64,000 bases of DNA from Lactiplantibacillus pingfangensis. Its GTDB lineage: Bacteria; Bacillota; Bacilli; Lactobacillales; Lactobacillaceae. A program made the translations under genes and the position numbers. The DNA lies in assembly GCF_005404945.1 (NCBI RefSeq), contig NZ_BJDG01000006.1, forward strand, positions 79,733-143,732. Reading direction: 5' to 3'. Positions within the stretch are counted from its first letter, which is position 1, and every line of letters starts with the position of its first letter. The notes beneath the pieces are model-generated. The model worked only from the letters and a program-made list of their open reading frames with translations. It was not told the DNA's origin and did no database searches. Positions 50,486-59,748 of this stretch are shown one piece after another.

Positions 50486-51997
50486 TTAGTTGGTTGGGGT
50501 ATTTTGTAAACTCCAGTCAACGGAACCACTATAACTATCAGCATAAACACTTGGTTGCACATCAAGCATGATGCCTTTAGTCGCCGACCAGTCACTCGTA
50601 ATCTGAGTATTGGTTGTGCCGGCAACCTTTGTGCCAGAATCAATCAACGTTGATGAGTTAGTCAACACAGTTTGCGTACTACCATCTTTATAAATTAAGT
50701 TGCCTGCTAAGGTATGGGTCGCTGACTTCAATGGTGTTGCCGTCGCATAGACCGACCAGTTAGACCCAGCGGCCCGGGTATCACTGACATTCACATTCCA
50801 TGCTGCCGTTGGTTGGAATACCGTTTCAGCCGTTGGAATCTCGAGGCTACCAAAGCCAATGTCACTAGAAATCGCGCCAAATTGTAAGACTCCGGCATGA
50901 TTCGTGACCGTAATCGTCACTGGATCTGATTTCAAGCCACTATCATCTTTGGCATAAACTGGAATCGTCATTGTTGCACCATCAGCCAGTGCCTTTAAAC
51001 TTGCAGCCAAGCCGGTCGTATCCGACGCATAAGTGACACCATCGGTACTACTACTGTCTGAATAACTCGAACTAATCCCCGTCGTTTTCACCAACCAAGC
51101 GATCACGTCACTGTCACTGCTCAAACCAGATAAGTCATCTGGGTAAGTATCCGCAGTAGTCTTGCTACTGGTAATATTGAGCGATCTTTGTTCAACGTCT
51201 GCCGTTGCGGTTCCAGAATCACCAGCATCATTGCCTTCAGTAATCGTCACATTTTTCTTTCCCGACAAAGTACCACTTAATGACAAACTATAGCTCAAAT
51301 CATCATTAACTGTTGTCGAAACTGATGGATCGGCGTCAACTGTAATTTTGTCACCAGCAATTGTTCCTTTACCCTCAATAACAGTCGTACCCTGGGCTAA
51401 TTTATTAGTGATGGTAGGTTTCAATTCATGTCGTTGAATCGCATAAATCGTCGCAAAACTACGCGCTGATTCATTCTCCGCAGAATATCCAGCATAATAA
51501 GGCACATATTTCAAACCAACTTTTAGTGGACTGCTGCCATTCCACATTGACCAATCAATGTAAGCGGTTTGAACAGCGTTAGATGAGTTAAATGCCAGTG
51601 ATGAGACTTGAGTCCCGGGGATTAAATTAGTTCCAAGCTTACTACTAGCTAAAGTATTTGACGAATTAAAAACTGAAGTATACATGTCTTTAATTTTATA
51701 GTTATTTTTAGCTTTAGTTACGATTGAACCTGACCAAGTCACAGACAACATCGTTGTTCGATTTGTTACGTTACCATTTTCAACATTGTTGGCTGTAATT
51801 GATGTAATGGTTGGTGCACTATCGAGTGTTGCATAGCTTTCCCCATACATTGAATCCCCCGTGACCGTTCCGGGATTAAATGCAACTGGCAACATCGTGT
51901 CATCGGCTAAACTCTTAAGTGGAACCATCCAACTACCTAGAAGTGTACTAGTAATAACTAGGCTCAATACTTTTTTCCAATTTTTAAGATTTCCCAT
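50486..51997 (-). CDS. WxL-domain surface protein (large)
   Basis: 503-residue secreted protein with signal peptide (KVLSLVITSTLLGSWMVPLKSLA) and C-terminal WxL domain: AAWNVNVSD and the terminal motif YSGSVDWSLQNTP. WxL domains attach non-covalently to peptidoglycan. The middle is Ser/Thr/Asp-rich with Ig-like repeats. Start ATG of MGNLKNWKK has GGGGGAGG nine bases upstream and overlaps the LPXTG gene by 14 bp. Last gene of a four-gene Csc-type operon that probably aids use of complex plant polysaccharides or adhesion. Confidence 0.92.
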   Translation of the reverse strand: MGNLKNWKKVLSLVITSTLLGSWMVPLKSLADDTMLPVAFNPGTVTGDSMYGESYATLDSAPTITSITANNVENGNVTNRTTMLSVTWSGSIVTKAKNNYKIKDMYTSVFNSSNTLASSKLGTNLIPGTQVSSLAFNSSNAVQTAYIDWSMWNGSSPLKVGLKYVPYYAGYSAENESARSFATIYAIQRHELKPTITNKLAQGTTVIEGKGTIAGDKITVDADPSVSTTVNDDLSYSLSLSGTLSGKKNVTITEGNDAGDSGTATADVEQRSLNITSSKTTADTYPDDLSGLSSDSDVIAWLVKTTGISSSYSDSSSTDGVTYASDTTGLAASLKALADGATMTIPVYAKDDSGLKSDPVTITVTNHAGVLQFGAISSDIGFGSLEIPTAETVFQPTAAWNVNVSDTRAAGSNWSVYATATPLKSATHTLAGNLIYKDGSTQTVLTNSSTLIDSGTKVAGTTNTQITSDWSATKGIMLDVQPSVYADSYSGSVDWSLQNTPTN

Positions 51998-52409
51998 GTC
52001 CAATCGCCTCCCCCTTGTGAGTTTGTTGAATCAGCTTCAATAAACAAGCAACGAGTAGGAGCATTGTACCCAAGACTAACCAATAAGTCGTCCGAGCTTC
52101 ATCGGTTTGTGGTAATCGTAAATTTGAATTAGTAGTCGTCAACCAACCTGGGATTGTCGCGACCTGACTTGGTGTGGCACGTCCTTTAGTCGTCGCAGCG
52201 TTCCTAGCAATCGTGGCCGAATAGGCAGTTTCACCATTCGGGATCTGCTGATCGATGAGTGCAGATTGACGACTGATTTGGGTCGTCGCCCCTTGATAAA
52301 AACTCACCTGACCAGTCGTTTGACCAATTGTGGCCGCCTGGACAGGCAGCATTAACCCGAAAACACCAATTAATCCCAAACTAATCTTCAAAATCACTTT
52401 TTTCATCAT
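51984..52409 (-). CDS. Small sortase-anchored protein of the WxL cluster
   Basis: 141 residues with a signal peptide (KISLGLIGVFGLMLPVQAA), a short extracellular part and C-terminal LPQTDEARTTYWLVLG, a hydrophobic helix and a longer than usual tail (QQTHKGEAIGHGKS). The sorting motif has Asp in place of the last Gly (LPQTD), a variant seen in Csc clusters. GGGAGG precedes the two ATG codons. Third gene of the operon. Confidence 0.87.
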   Translation of the reverse strand: MMKKVILKISLGLIGVFGLMLPVQAATIGQTTGQVSFYQGATTQISRQSALIDQQIPNGETAYSATIARNAATTKGRATPSQVATIPGWLTTTNSNLRLPQTDEARTTYWLVLGTMLLLVACLLKLIQQTHKGEAIGHGKS

Positions 52410-52433
52410 GCACGCCTCCCCGTTAGCGGTCAC

Positions 52434-53492
52434 TTACTTATTTTGACGCCGTTTTTTAATAAAGAAGAATAACCATAAACCAAGTAACACGATGATCAAC
52501 ATGCCTAATGCACCGAAGACAACAAACCAGATTACATTAATGCCCGAATTGTCAACCGATTTATCGTTATAAGTCTTAGCAGCTTTGGCCGTAATCGTAA
52601 AGTCTTTTTCAAAGACCCACCGATGTTCGGTATTCTTTACGACCATCTTGATGTGATATTTACCTGCTTGTAATTTAGTTTTTCCTAACAACATCGGATA
52701 ACGGTAAACTGAATTTGGTGCTAACTGCACGTTGGACTTCTTAGCCGTCTTCACAACTTTGCCAGTGTTTTTACTCGTGATTGTCGTGTTCATCGTCAAA
52801 TTAGGCACGATAACTGCAGAGGTATTCCGGATATAAGGAAAAATCCCACGATGATAATTAGTCATCCCAGCGGTCACCTTACTTAGTTTCAGTGCTGGAT
52901 CAGGCACAGTCCCCATCGTGTATTTCAAACCAATAACATAAGAATATTGGTTTTTAACATTCATAGAACCTTTAACGTTGCTTGTCACTTTTTGGTCGAC
53001 CCGCTTGAAGTACCAGCCACCCAAAATGACACCGTTAAAATCCTTGTTCGGCATCTGGACTTGCGCCGAAACAACTGTTGAACCATTAGCTGGTACCGTA
53101 ACTGTTTTGCTTCCTTGCAATTTGGTCAAATCAGTCATTTTATAAGTCAATGATTGGTCAAAACTTTTGGCAGGCGTTACATATTCAATCGCCCCATTGC
53201 CATTGGTATAGGCTGTATGAATCGCCGTTTGAACTTTAATATCCTGATTAGTCACATTATAAATTGTAGTCTGTAATGTTTCGTCTTGCCCTTTGTTCAT
53301 TTTTAAATCAAAAAATGAATTCTTCTTGTTAAGCTGATTGTCAGGAATCTTAGCGGACACACTAAAACCAATCTGATTGCTCTGGCTCGATTTACTAGTA
53401 TTGGCAGCAAGCGCCACTTGTCCCCAGTTAAAACTGAGCAACACCATTCCAACTAATCCTAAGCCAAACCACAATTTTTTAATCTTCCGCAT
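52434..53492 (-). CDS. DUF916/DUF3324 cell-surface protein of the WxL cluster
   Basis: 352 residues: signal peptide (LWFGLGLVGMVLLSFNWGQ), DUF916 peptidoglycan-binding-like domain about 40-165, DUF3324 about 175-300, one C-terminal membrane helix (WFVVFGALGMLIIVLLGLWL) and a basic KKRRQNK end. These proteins pair with WxL proteins in Csc complexes at the membrane-wall interface. Start is the ATG of MRKIKKLW, with GGGGGA ten bases upstream. Confidence 0.9.
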   Translation of the reverse strand: MRKIKKLWFGLGLVGMVLLSFNWGQVALAANTSKSSQSNQIGFSVSAKIPDNQLNKKNSFFDLKMNKGQDETLQTTIYNVTNQDIKVQTAIHTAYTNGNGAIEYVTPAKSFDQSLTYKMTDLTKLQGSKTVTVPANGSTVVSAQVQMPNKDFNGVILGGWYFKRVDQKVTSNVKGSMNVKNQYSYVIGLKYTMGTVPDPALKLSKVTAGMTNYHRGIFPYIRNTSAVIVPNLTMNTTITSKNTGKVVKTAKKSNVQLAPNSVYRYPMLLGKTKLQAGKYHIKMVVKNTEHRWVFEKDFTITAKAAKTYNDKSVDNSGINVIWFVVFGALGMLIIVLLGLWLFFFIKKRRQNK

Positions 53493-53584
53493 TTTCTTAA
53501 AATCCCCCTTAATCACCTAACATCACTATGTATAAAAAGGCGCGCATCGTTCTCACAATGTCCACCTTTAATTGATCAATTTAA

Positions 53585-54310
53585 TTAGTTGCCAGGCGTA
53601 TCATTCATTGTCCAGTTTAACGTTGTTTTATAAGTTTCAGCCTTAGCAGTGTTAGCCGGGATGTTTAATTTGATATTATCAGGATTTAAGTTAGAAACCG
53701 TTACACCAGCACCGTTATTCTCTTTAGCGCCTAGAACCTGAACACCAGCAACAGTTGAATCAGTCGTTGCTAAATCAACATTTTGTGCAGTTGCATAGGC
53801 ACCATTTGCGTTAGTCTTTGTTTGATTCCCACTATTAGAAACAGTTCCTTCTGGTAACGTTAAAGTTGCACCCTTGATAGTTGCACCATCAGTACCAGTT
53901 AAAGTATCACCCTTGACAGTGACACTCCAACCGGCATTGGTCCCACGAACATCGGAAGCTTCGATGACTGCATTACTTTCCCATAAAGTAGTTGCCGCAC
54001 TAGTCTTATCTAAGTCCAAGGCTTTATCATTTGACACGTCAATCTCACTTGTTCCGAAATCAAGTGAAGCTGGTACATAGATCAATGATAAGTCACCACC
54101 AGCAGCGGCACCGTTATTACCGTCACCTGGGTCAGTTGTTTTGTCTGGATTAGAAGGATCAACTGGCGATACTGTTTGGGTACTCTTAGTGAACGTTGTT
54201 GTCACATTAGTCTTCCCAGTTGTGTTTGCATCCGCATTAGCGACTAATGGTGCAACTACCGTTCCCAATAAAGCACTCGACATTAATAAACTACCAATAA
54301 CTTTTTTCAT
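53585..54310 (-). CDS. WxL-domain surface protein (small)
   Basis: 241 residues. Signal peptide (KKVIGSLLMSSALLGTVVAP), Asp/Asn/Gly linker, then a WxL domain ending YKTTLNWTMNDTPGN (proximal motif YxxxLxWxxxxxP with Met in the WxL position). First gene of the Csc-type operon. GGGG precedes the ATG. The WxL domain fills nearly the whole mature protein, so it may be a scaffold for the large WxL protein. Confidence 0.9.
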   Translation of the reverse strand: MKKVIGSLLMSSALLGTVVAPLVANADANTTGKTNVTTTFTKSTQTVSPVDPSNPDKTTDPGDGNNGAAAGGDLSLIYVPASLDFGTSEIDVSNDKALDLDKTSAATTLWESNAVIEASDVRGTNAGWSVTVKGDTLTGTDGATIKGATLTLPEGTVSNSGNQTKTNANGAYATAQNVDLATTDSTVAGVQVLGAKENNGAGVTVSNLNPDNIKLNIPANTAKAETYKTTLNWTMNDTPGN

Positions 54311-54340
54311 AAATGTACATCCCCTTTGTGTATTAACCAT

Positions 54341-54715
54341 ATTTATAATTTACCACATTAACTTTTATTTTCAACAACTTTTCTCTGATATAAATCTCGA
54401 CCAACCAACAAAGTCAACCGCGTCAACCATTCGGCCACTACATTTTATTTTTTTAATTTTTCAACGAGTGGTCTATTTTTTAACTTGGGAGCGATTCAAA
54501 TTAGTTTAGCACGACAGTAGTCATCGTTAATTTCGTTTATAAACTGTTCAAATCAGTATACGTATAGGTTTTATATCACAATCCAACATTCAAACTACTT
54601 TAGACTAATCGCCAGTCAAAAACTTCAAGTCTTACTGTATTTTCTTTTGTACGGCGGCTTAATGGTATATTTAATACTAATGGTACCTATTAGTAATATA
54701 AAATTGCTTTGGTTT
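54341..54715. other. AT-rich spacer upstream of the WxL operon
   Basis: About 375 bp without an ORF bearing a ribosome site on either strand. Presumably contains the promoter of the WxL operon; no clear hexamer pair or cre site identified. Confidence 0.4.
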
Positions 54716-54754
54716 TAAAAAGGCGTGCCCCCAGAATCACCTCTGAGGACACGC
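54716..54754 (-). terminator. Terminator after the MacB-like transporter
   Basis: Minus strand GCGTGTCCTCAGA/TCTGGGGGCACGC (wobbles), short loop, TTTTT. Confidence 0.85.
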
Positions 54755-54775
54755 TTCATTTTCGACTTAAACTTG

Positions 54776-57106
54776 TTATTCTGACCGCAAGGCTGTCGCG
54801 GCATCTTTCTTTGCTGCCATCCGTGCTGGAATATGGCCACCAAGAACGGTTAAGACTGTACTAATGATAATTAGAATTAGTCCATGCATTGGATTCAAAT
54901 GCGCCACATTGTTCAAACCAGTGATGTTACTTAACACAGCATTGATTGGGAAAGTCAATAACCAGGCAATCACCACGCCCAACAATCCAGAAGCAACCCC
55001 TAAAATCGTTGTTTCAGCGTCAAAGACACGAGTAATATCTTTCTTACGCGCCCCTAAAGCTTTCAAAATCCCGATTTCTTTAGTCCGTTCCAAGACTGAC
55101 GTGTAAGTAATAATCGCAATCATAATCATACTCGTGACTAACGAAATTCCGGCAAAGGCGATTAAGACATAGGTAATGGCGTCCATCAAGCCACCCGTCA
55201 AGCTGGAAACCGTTCCGGCTAAATCAGTATAAATCACCTTATCTGTCTTGGATTTACCTTTGTTATAACTGTCCAAATAGCTTAAAACCTTATCCTTATT
55301 CTTAAAGCTGTTCGGGTAAATTAAGATGCTGGCTGGCGTCGTTGAGCCACCAAGTGTGCTAACTAAAGTGTCACGCATATCACTATCGACCTTGGCACCA
55401 GTCATCACATTCGTATCGCTCGTCTTTTGTGCCTTGACAATATCAGAAGTTTTATTGGTGTTAATAATATTCTGAGTCAAGTTATCGCTATAAGCGATAC
55501 CGGAAGCCAAGACGTTATCGGAATCCTTAGTTTTTGCCCGTAAGACACCGACAACCTTGATTGTTTGGTTGGCTGACTTATTATAAAGTGCCGTCGTAAT
55601 CTTATTTGGCAAATAGTTCCCAGTTGGAAGTTTTTGATAATAATCATTATTAGTGACAACTTTCAAAGTCGTGCCAACGATTTGGCTAAACTTGAACTGT
55701 TCGCCACTTTTGGCAGAATAGCCTAAGTTTTTCAACGCATTGATATTCACCGTATTATCGCGGTTCGCAATCAAGACAACTTCGTTAGCCGAAGTCGGAT
55801 ACTGTCCAGAAACAACTTCGTAATGCTTTTTCAAAAAGTTCGACTTACCATTCTGGGTGGTTGGATAAACCGACGTTGCGACACCCGACATACTGCTCAT
55901 GGCCGCTGACATCGACGTTGAAGAAGCCGACTTGCTGTTCTTGTTTGAGAACGTCACGGACTTGGTCTTGCCATTAACTTGACGCAACAAATTCATCCCG
56001 GTTGCATAAGTGTAAGTCACATTATTGCTCAGACTAGGCGACATGTCCTTAATATAGGTCAAGTAGTCGCTAGTGAGCTTATTCGTATGCGTTGCCTTAT
56101 CAGCCTGACTCACTTGGGCCGTGACTGCCTGATCAGAAGACTTGGCAGTCTTGATCTTGTCTGACTGTTTTTGCTGCTGCTGAGCAGTTTGCGAAATCGT
56201 AATCGGCATCTGTGCCAACGTATTAGTCTGGGTCTTATTGACTTGCTTCTGAAAACCGGTTGACAGCGCCAAGACAACCGCAATTCCAATAATCCCAATA
56301 CTAGAAGCAAACGCGGTCAACGCCGTCCGCCCCTTCTTAGTTTTGATATTAGTAAAGGACAACTTTAAGGCGGTCCAATAAGTCATCTTGGTTTTTTTCA
56401 ACGCAAAGGTTTCATCAGCAACTTCTTCATCATAAGGATTTGAGTCATGCTGAATCTTACCATCCGCAAATTCGATGATCCGACTCGCATATTCACGAGC
56501 TAAATCAGGGTTATGGGTCACCATGATGACTAACCGTTCCGCGGATAATTCCTTGATTAAATCCATAATTTGAACGCTGGTTTCAGTATCTAAGGCGCCG
56601 GTTGGTTCATCACATAGTAAAATTTCGGGATCATTCGCAATCGCCCGGGCAATCGCCACCCGTTGCATTTGACCACCGGAGAGCTGGTTGGGCCGTTTAT
56701 TCATGTGTGGTCCTAAGCCAACGCGTTCGAGCGCCTTAACTGCTTTAGCTTTCTTGTCAGCGTTGCCCACACCACTCAAGGTCATCCCCATCTCAACATT
56801 ATCTAAAATACTCAGATGTCCAATAATGTTGTAACTTTGGAAAATAAACCCAACCGAATTATTTCGATAAGCGTCCCAATCGCTTGCCTTGAAATCTTTC
56901 GTCGACTTACCTTTGATGATCAAGTCACCAGAATCATAAACATCCAGACCACCGATACCGTTTAACATGGTCGTCTTCCCAGAACCACTAGGACCTAAAA
57001 TCGCCACAAATTCCTTTTTTCGGAAAGCAACGGAAACGTCATCAAGGGCCTTAGTAACCGAGTCACCAACGTGATAATATTTTTTAATGTGCTTGAGTTC
57101 CAACAT
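54776..57106 (-). CDS. MacB-like ABC transporter, ATPase fused to FtsX permease
   Basis: 776 residues. ATPase about 1-225: Walker A GPSGSGKTTM, signature LSGGQMQRVAIARA, Walker B LLCDEPTGALD. A membrane helix at about 255-280, a large extracytoplasmic domain (about 290-640) rich in Ser/Thr/Lys, and three C-terminal helices with the FtsX pattern ERTKEIGILKALGARKKDI. Such proteins couple ATP use to extraction of peptides or lipids at the membrane surface. A divergent TetR gene is the likely regulator. Confidence 0.93.
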   Translation of the reverse strand: MLELKHIKKYYHVGDSVTKALDDVSVAFRKKEFVAILGPSGSGKTTMLNGIGGLDVYDSGDLIIKGKSTKDFKASDWDAYRNNSVGFIFQSYNIIGHLSILDNVEMGMTLSGVGNADKKAKAVKALERVGLGPHMNKRPNQLSGGQMQRVAIARAIANDPEILLCDEPTGALDTETSVQIMDLIKELSAERLVIMVTHNPDLAREYASRIIEFADGKIQHDSNPYDEEVADETFALKKTKMTYWTALKLSFTNIKTKKGRTALTAFASSIGIIGIAVVLALSTGFQKQVNKTQTNTLAQMPITISQTAQQQQKQSDKIKTAKSSDQAVTAQVSQADKATHTNKLTSDYLTYIKDMSPSLSNNVTYTYATGMNLLRQVNGKTKSVTFSNKNSKSASSTSMSAAMSSMSGVATSVYPTTQNGKSNFLKKHYEVVSGQYPTSANEVVLIANRDNTVNINALKNLGYSAKSGEQFKFSQIVGTTLKVVTNNDYYQKLPTGNYLPNKITTALYNKSANQTIKVVGVLRAKTKDSDNVLASGIAYSDNLTQNIINTNKTSDIVKAQKTSDTNVMTGAKVDSDMRDTLVSTLGGSTTPASILIYPNSFKNKDKVLSYLDSYNKGKSKTDKVIYTDLAGTVSSLTGGLMDAITYVLIAFAGISLVTSMIMIAIITYTSVLERTKEIGILKALGARKKDITRVFDAETTILGVASGLLGVVIAWLLTFPINAVLSNITGLNNVAHLNPMHGLILIIISTVLTVLGGHIPARMAAKKDAATALRSE

Positions 57107-57234
57107 TTAACTTAATTCCTTCCCTATTCATCCCAATTTTCTGTTAAACTATCGCTAATGCAACACTGTGTCTCAAAGCGTAACCGAGTTCAGTGCCGCT
57201 GACAATCATCAATCTGACAGAAACTGTCGTCAAC

Positions 57235-57259
57235 GCAACAAAGTTAAACGATTTGTTGC
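57235..57259. promoter_or_regulatory. TetR operator candidate
   Basis: GCAACAAA and TTTGTTGC, 9-bp spacer, 17 nt before the TetR start and between the divergent genes. A further half-site TAATGCAACA lies at about 57155. Confidence 0.5.
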
Positions 57260-57275
57260 ATTAAGGAGTAAAAAT

Positions 57276-57800
57276 ATGGTTACAACCAAACAGAATCGCC
57301 GCGCACAATATAGCCGACAAATGATTGAGGCGACCGTTTTAAAGCTACTTGAAACTAAACCAGTCACCATGATTTCAGTTACTGAAGTTTGCCAACAAGC
57401 AGATGTCAATCGGACAACCTTTTATCGCCATTATACTGATATTCCACAATGTCTGGAAAGCATTGAACTCGAATTTTTAAATTCTTATCCTTTTGATAAA
57501 CATGCCAGTCCTATGACCAACGTAGAAGGCATCCTGACTGCCTTTTATCAGCAACCACAGCTTAGTAACTTAGTCTTCGTCGAGGGTAAAACCAAGTTAT
57601 TGGAACGCATGCGGATGACGACACCCGAAAATGTGCCAACCGCTAATCCCTATCAGATGATCTACATTTGGGGTGGCGTCAAAGATATTATCCGTTATTG
57701 GGTCAAACAGGGCATGCCTGAAACGCCCAAGGAACTAACCCGGATTATTTTTGATAACGTTCAAGCTAAAAAATTACCGGCGTTAGAACCTTGGTGCTAA
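57276..57800 (+). CDS. TetR-family regulator
   Basis: 174 residues. HTH: MISVTEVCQQADVNRTTFYRHY. The C-terminal part (IYIWGGVKDIIRYWVKQGMP) resembles the TetR_C_8/DhaS-like group. AAGGAG precedes the ATG of MVTTKQNRR by seven bases; the longer frame upstream runs through the shared regulatory region. Divergent from the MacB-like transporter, so it likely represses that gene and itself. Confidence 0.88.
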   Translation: MVTTKQNRRAQYSRQMIEATVLKLLETKPVTMISVTEVCQQADVNRTTFYRHYTDIPQCLESIELEFLNSYPFDKHASPMTNVEGILTAFYQQPQLSNLVFVEGKTKLLERMRMTTPENVPTANPYQMIYIWGGVKDIIRYWVKQGMPETPKELTRIIFDNVQAKKLPALEPWC

Positions 57801-57840
57801 ATACTGTTCTGACTAAAGACATGACAGCATTTACTAGCGA

Positions 57841-57890
57841 TTTTGATCTTGCAACATTTAGTTTTTTAACTAAAGGTTGCAAGTACAAAA
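57841..57890. repeat. 50-nt palindrome formed by two element termini
   Basis: A right terminus TTTTGATCTTGCAACATT is followed after 14 bp by a left terminus AAGGTTGCAAGTACAAAA; with TTTAGTT/AACTAAA between them the arms pair at 20 of 23 positions with loop TTTT. It lies 41 bp past the TetR stop and might also act as its terminator. Confidence 0.7.
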
Positions 57891-58302
57891 AGTAGCGTGA
57901 ACCGGACCATGTCAGTAACGGTCGCTCCTAAATTAAGCAGGTGGTAAGCGTTTCGTCAGTTAATGAAAAAATCCAAGAAAGTTCAAAACATTGCTAAACC
58001 GGCACCACTATTTTAAAAATCAAACCCTTTTATCTTTATAACCATTAACCTAGCTGGAGGACGTCGCTGATTGCATCGGACGTGAAATTCCCGTTAGAGC
58101 GGCGTTTTTTGCCGGTCTTACGGGACGGACGGTCCGGGATAGTTGCGAATTTTGCAACCATTCCGGGCGAAGGCCAAGACCGGTTCTCAGGCTTGGCCTG
58201 GTCCCTCGTCCGCATGTAATCAGTGACGTCCGGAAGCGACACTTTTCATCGACAATGTACCGGTACGACTGCTTTTATTAGTAATTTTCATCTTTCAACC
58301 TT
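57873..58302 (+). repeat. Modular element copy 6: A2 present, A1 absent
   Basis: 430 bp. Left terminus AAGGTTGCAAGTACAAAA, right terminus TTTTCATCTTTCAACCTT (58285-58302). C-type left arm (GTGAACCGGACC ... CGGTCGCTCCTAAAT), AT-rich filler in place of A1, linker TAGCTGGAG, A2 (58059-58231). Confidence 0.8.
58059..58231 (+). ncRNA. A2 cloverleaf module, copy 5
   Basis: Outer stem GGACGTCGCTGAT/ATCAGTGACGTCC; CGGACG/CGTCCG; arm TCCCGT/ACGGGA with inner CGGC/GCCG; arm CCGG..GTTGC/GCAAC..CCGG; distal arm AGGCCAAG/CTTGGCCT. Most stems differ from other copies on both strands yet stay paired. Confidence 0.62.
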
Positions 58303-58320
58303 TCGTTTTAAAAAAAACGA

Positions 58321-58352
58321 CAAAAAAACACGCTGCACAACTGGTAGCGTGT
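58321..58352 (-). terminator. Terminator after the 72-residue protein gene
   Basis: Minus strand ACACGCT/AGCGTGT, 11-nt loop, then seven T. Confidence 0.8.
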
Positions 58353-58385
58353 GAATAATTTAATTTGATGAATTAAGTTGTTTTG

Positions 58386-58604
58386 TTAAGCCTTCAAGAG
58401 CTTTTCGACGGCATCCTTTAACTTGCCTTCGTCCATGTTCATGTAAGGTGCTACTTCGTCAGACGTCTTAGTCGTATCATGATTGTCATCATCCATGAAA
58501 TGATTCCAAATTGCGTCACGAACAGGTAACTTGGCATCGCTCCAATCAAATACGTCACTCATTGATTCGTCTAAAATACTAGTCTTTTCAACTGCTGCAG
58601 CCAT
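58386..58604 (-). CDS. Small acidic conserved protein, unknown function
   Basis: 72 residues starting MAAAVEKTSILDESMSDVFD, no membrane segment or signal, acidic with an HFMDDDNHD stretch and a helical C-terminus (LKDAVEKLLKA). AAGGAAG lies upstream of this ATG; the longer frame begins before the ribosome site. Its own promoter and terminator suggest a real, possibly abundant, protein. Family not recognised. Confidence 0.72.
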   Translation of the reverse strand: MAAAVEKTSILDESMSDVFDWSDAKLPVRDAIWNHFMDDDNHDTTKTSDEVAPYMNMDEGKLKDAVEKLLKA

Positions 58605-58762
58605 AAAAAACAACTTCCTTCCTTTTATTTGAAACAAGTCTATTATAGGTCATTTTTCGGGCGATGGTTATATTTTGTTCGTGTTCCCAAAATAATTTCA
58701 AATTTAGCCGCTTCATCACAAGATACGCGCTTTTATTGGCAATGTGCCGACAAGCTTTTGTC

Positions 58763-58792
58763 AAAAGAAGACGGCTAAGCTCAGCCGTCTTC
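58763..58792 (-). terminator. Terminator after the metalloprotease gene
   Basis: Minus strand GAAGACGGCT/AGCCGTCTTC perfect 10-bp stem with loop GAGCTT, then TTTT. Confidence 0.88.
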
Positions 58793-58802
58793 AATCTAAA
58801 TC

Positions 58803-59564
58803 CTATTTTTGATAAATTGACCGCAATGCAGCTAAGTCACCGGCCGTTAATTGCGTTTTGCCTTGACTGACTGGATACATCACCGATTGGATATCTGTAC
58901 TATGATCTAAGCCCAGCGCATGTCCTAATTCATGGACGGCGACTGCATCGCTGTAAGCCATCGAGTAGTCGCCGTTCAAGCTAGCCGTCGCTTGATTATG
59001 ACTGCTAGTCCCTCGCCAACTGATTCGTTGATAGATCTTTGGCCCACCTTCACCCAATTCAATGCTCGTCTCACCTTGAGGCATCTTTTTGTCATACACT
59101 GAAAACTTGATTGAGTTCGCATTTTCAGGCGCCGTGCCAGCAACCAACTGCACAATCCCAGTTTGGTTATATTCGTCTACGGCATCTTTAAAGACACGTC
59201 GTCCGGCTTCTGACAATTTCGCATCAAAGTAGTAATAGTAGGTTTTTGATAACTTAACATTTTGAACAATCGACTCAACCGGCGTGGCCTTGACCGTTGT
59301 TGCTGAACTAGTTTGACTAGAACTGGCCGTACTCGACTGCGTTGTTGATTTAGTCTTAGTGGCCGTTGACTCATGACTGGCATTGCTAGAACTGCTTCCC
59401 ATGAGTTGGCTGCCTAACTTTCCAGAAAGTGCCGCCGATAAATTCAACTGCATGGTACTGACTGTTGCTCTTACTTTGGGAACGAGGGTCATTCTATTTT
59501 GAAAGCCCCAGATAACAGCGGCAATTAGCGCCACTGACCAAAATAAGCGTTTTACAATTTTCAC
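58803..59564 (-). CDS. Membrane-anchored matrixin-like zinc metalloprotease
   Basis: 253 residues. N-terminal signal anchor (RLFWSVALIAAVIWGF), a Ser/Thr-rich spacer of about 60 residues, and a catalytic domain with the metzincin motif HELGHALGLDH followed by the Met-turn SVMYP. It acts outside the cell; substrate unknown (wall or host peptide bonds possible). GTG start has AAAGGAG eight bases upstream, so I do not use the longer frame. Monocistronic. Confidence 0.9.
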   Translation of the reverse strand: MKIVKRLFWSVALIAAVIWGFQNRMTLVPKVRATVSTMQLNLSAALSGKLGSQLMGSSSSNASHESTATKTKSTTQSSTASSSQTSSATTVKATPVESIVQNVKLSKTYYYYFDAKLSEAGRRVFKDAVDEYNQTGIVQLVAGTAPENANSIKFSVYDKKMPQGETSIELGEGGPKIYQRISWRGTSSHNQATASLNGDYSMAYSDAVAVHELGHALGLDHSTDIQSVMYPVSQGKTQLTAGDLAALRSIYQK

Positions 59565-59748
59565 ACCGCAAACTCCTTTACACGATCTACTTCCAGTAAA
59601 CAAACTTCATTAAGTTAGGCTTAGTTATACCATAATATCGAAGTGGATTGGGTGTTACTGTTTTTTCCTTACGAATCTTTACATCTTTTAGTTACGCAAA
59701 CCCGAGTCACGCTCATTTTTTAATTGCCAAAGCTTGTAACTAAAGACG

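Noticed and set aside
57168..57275. N-terminal extension of the TetR protein
   Set aside because: It lacks a ribosome site and crosses the shared regulatory region; AAGGAG marks the ATG at 57276.
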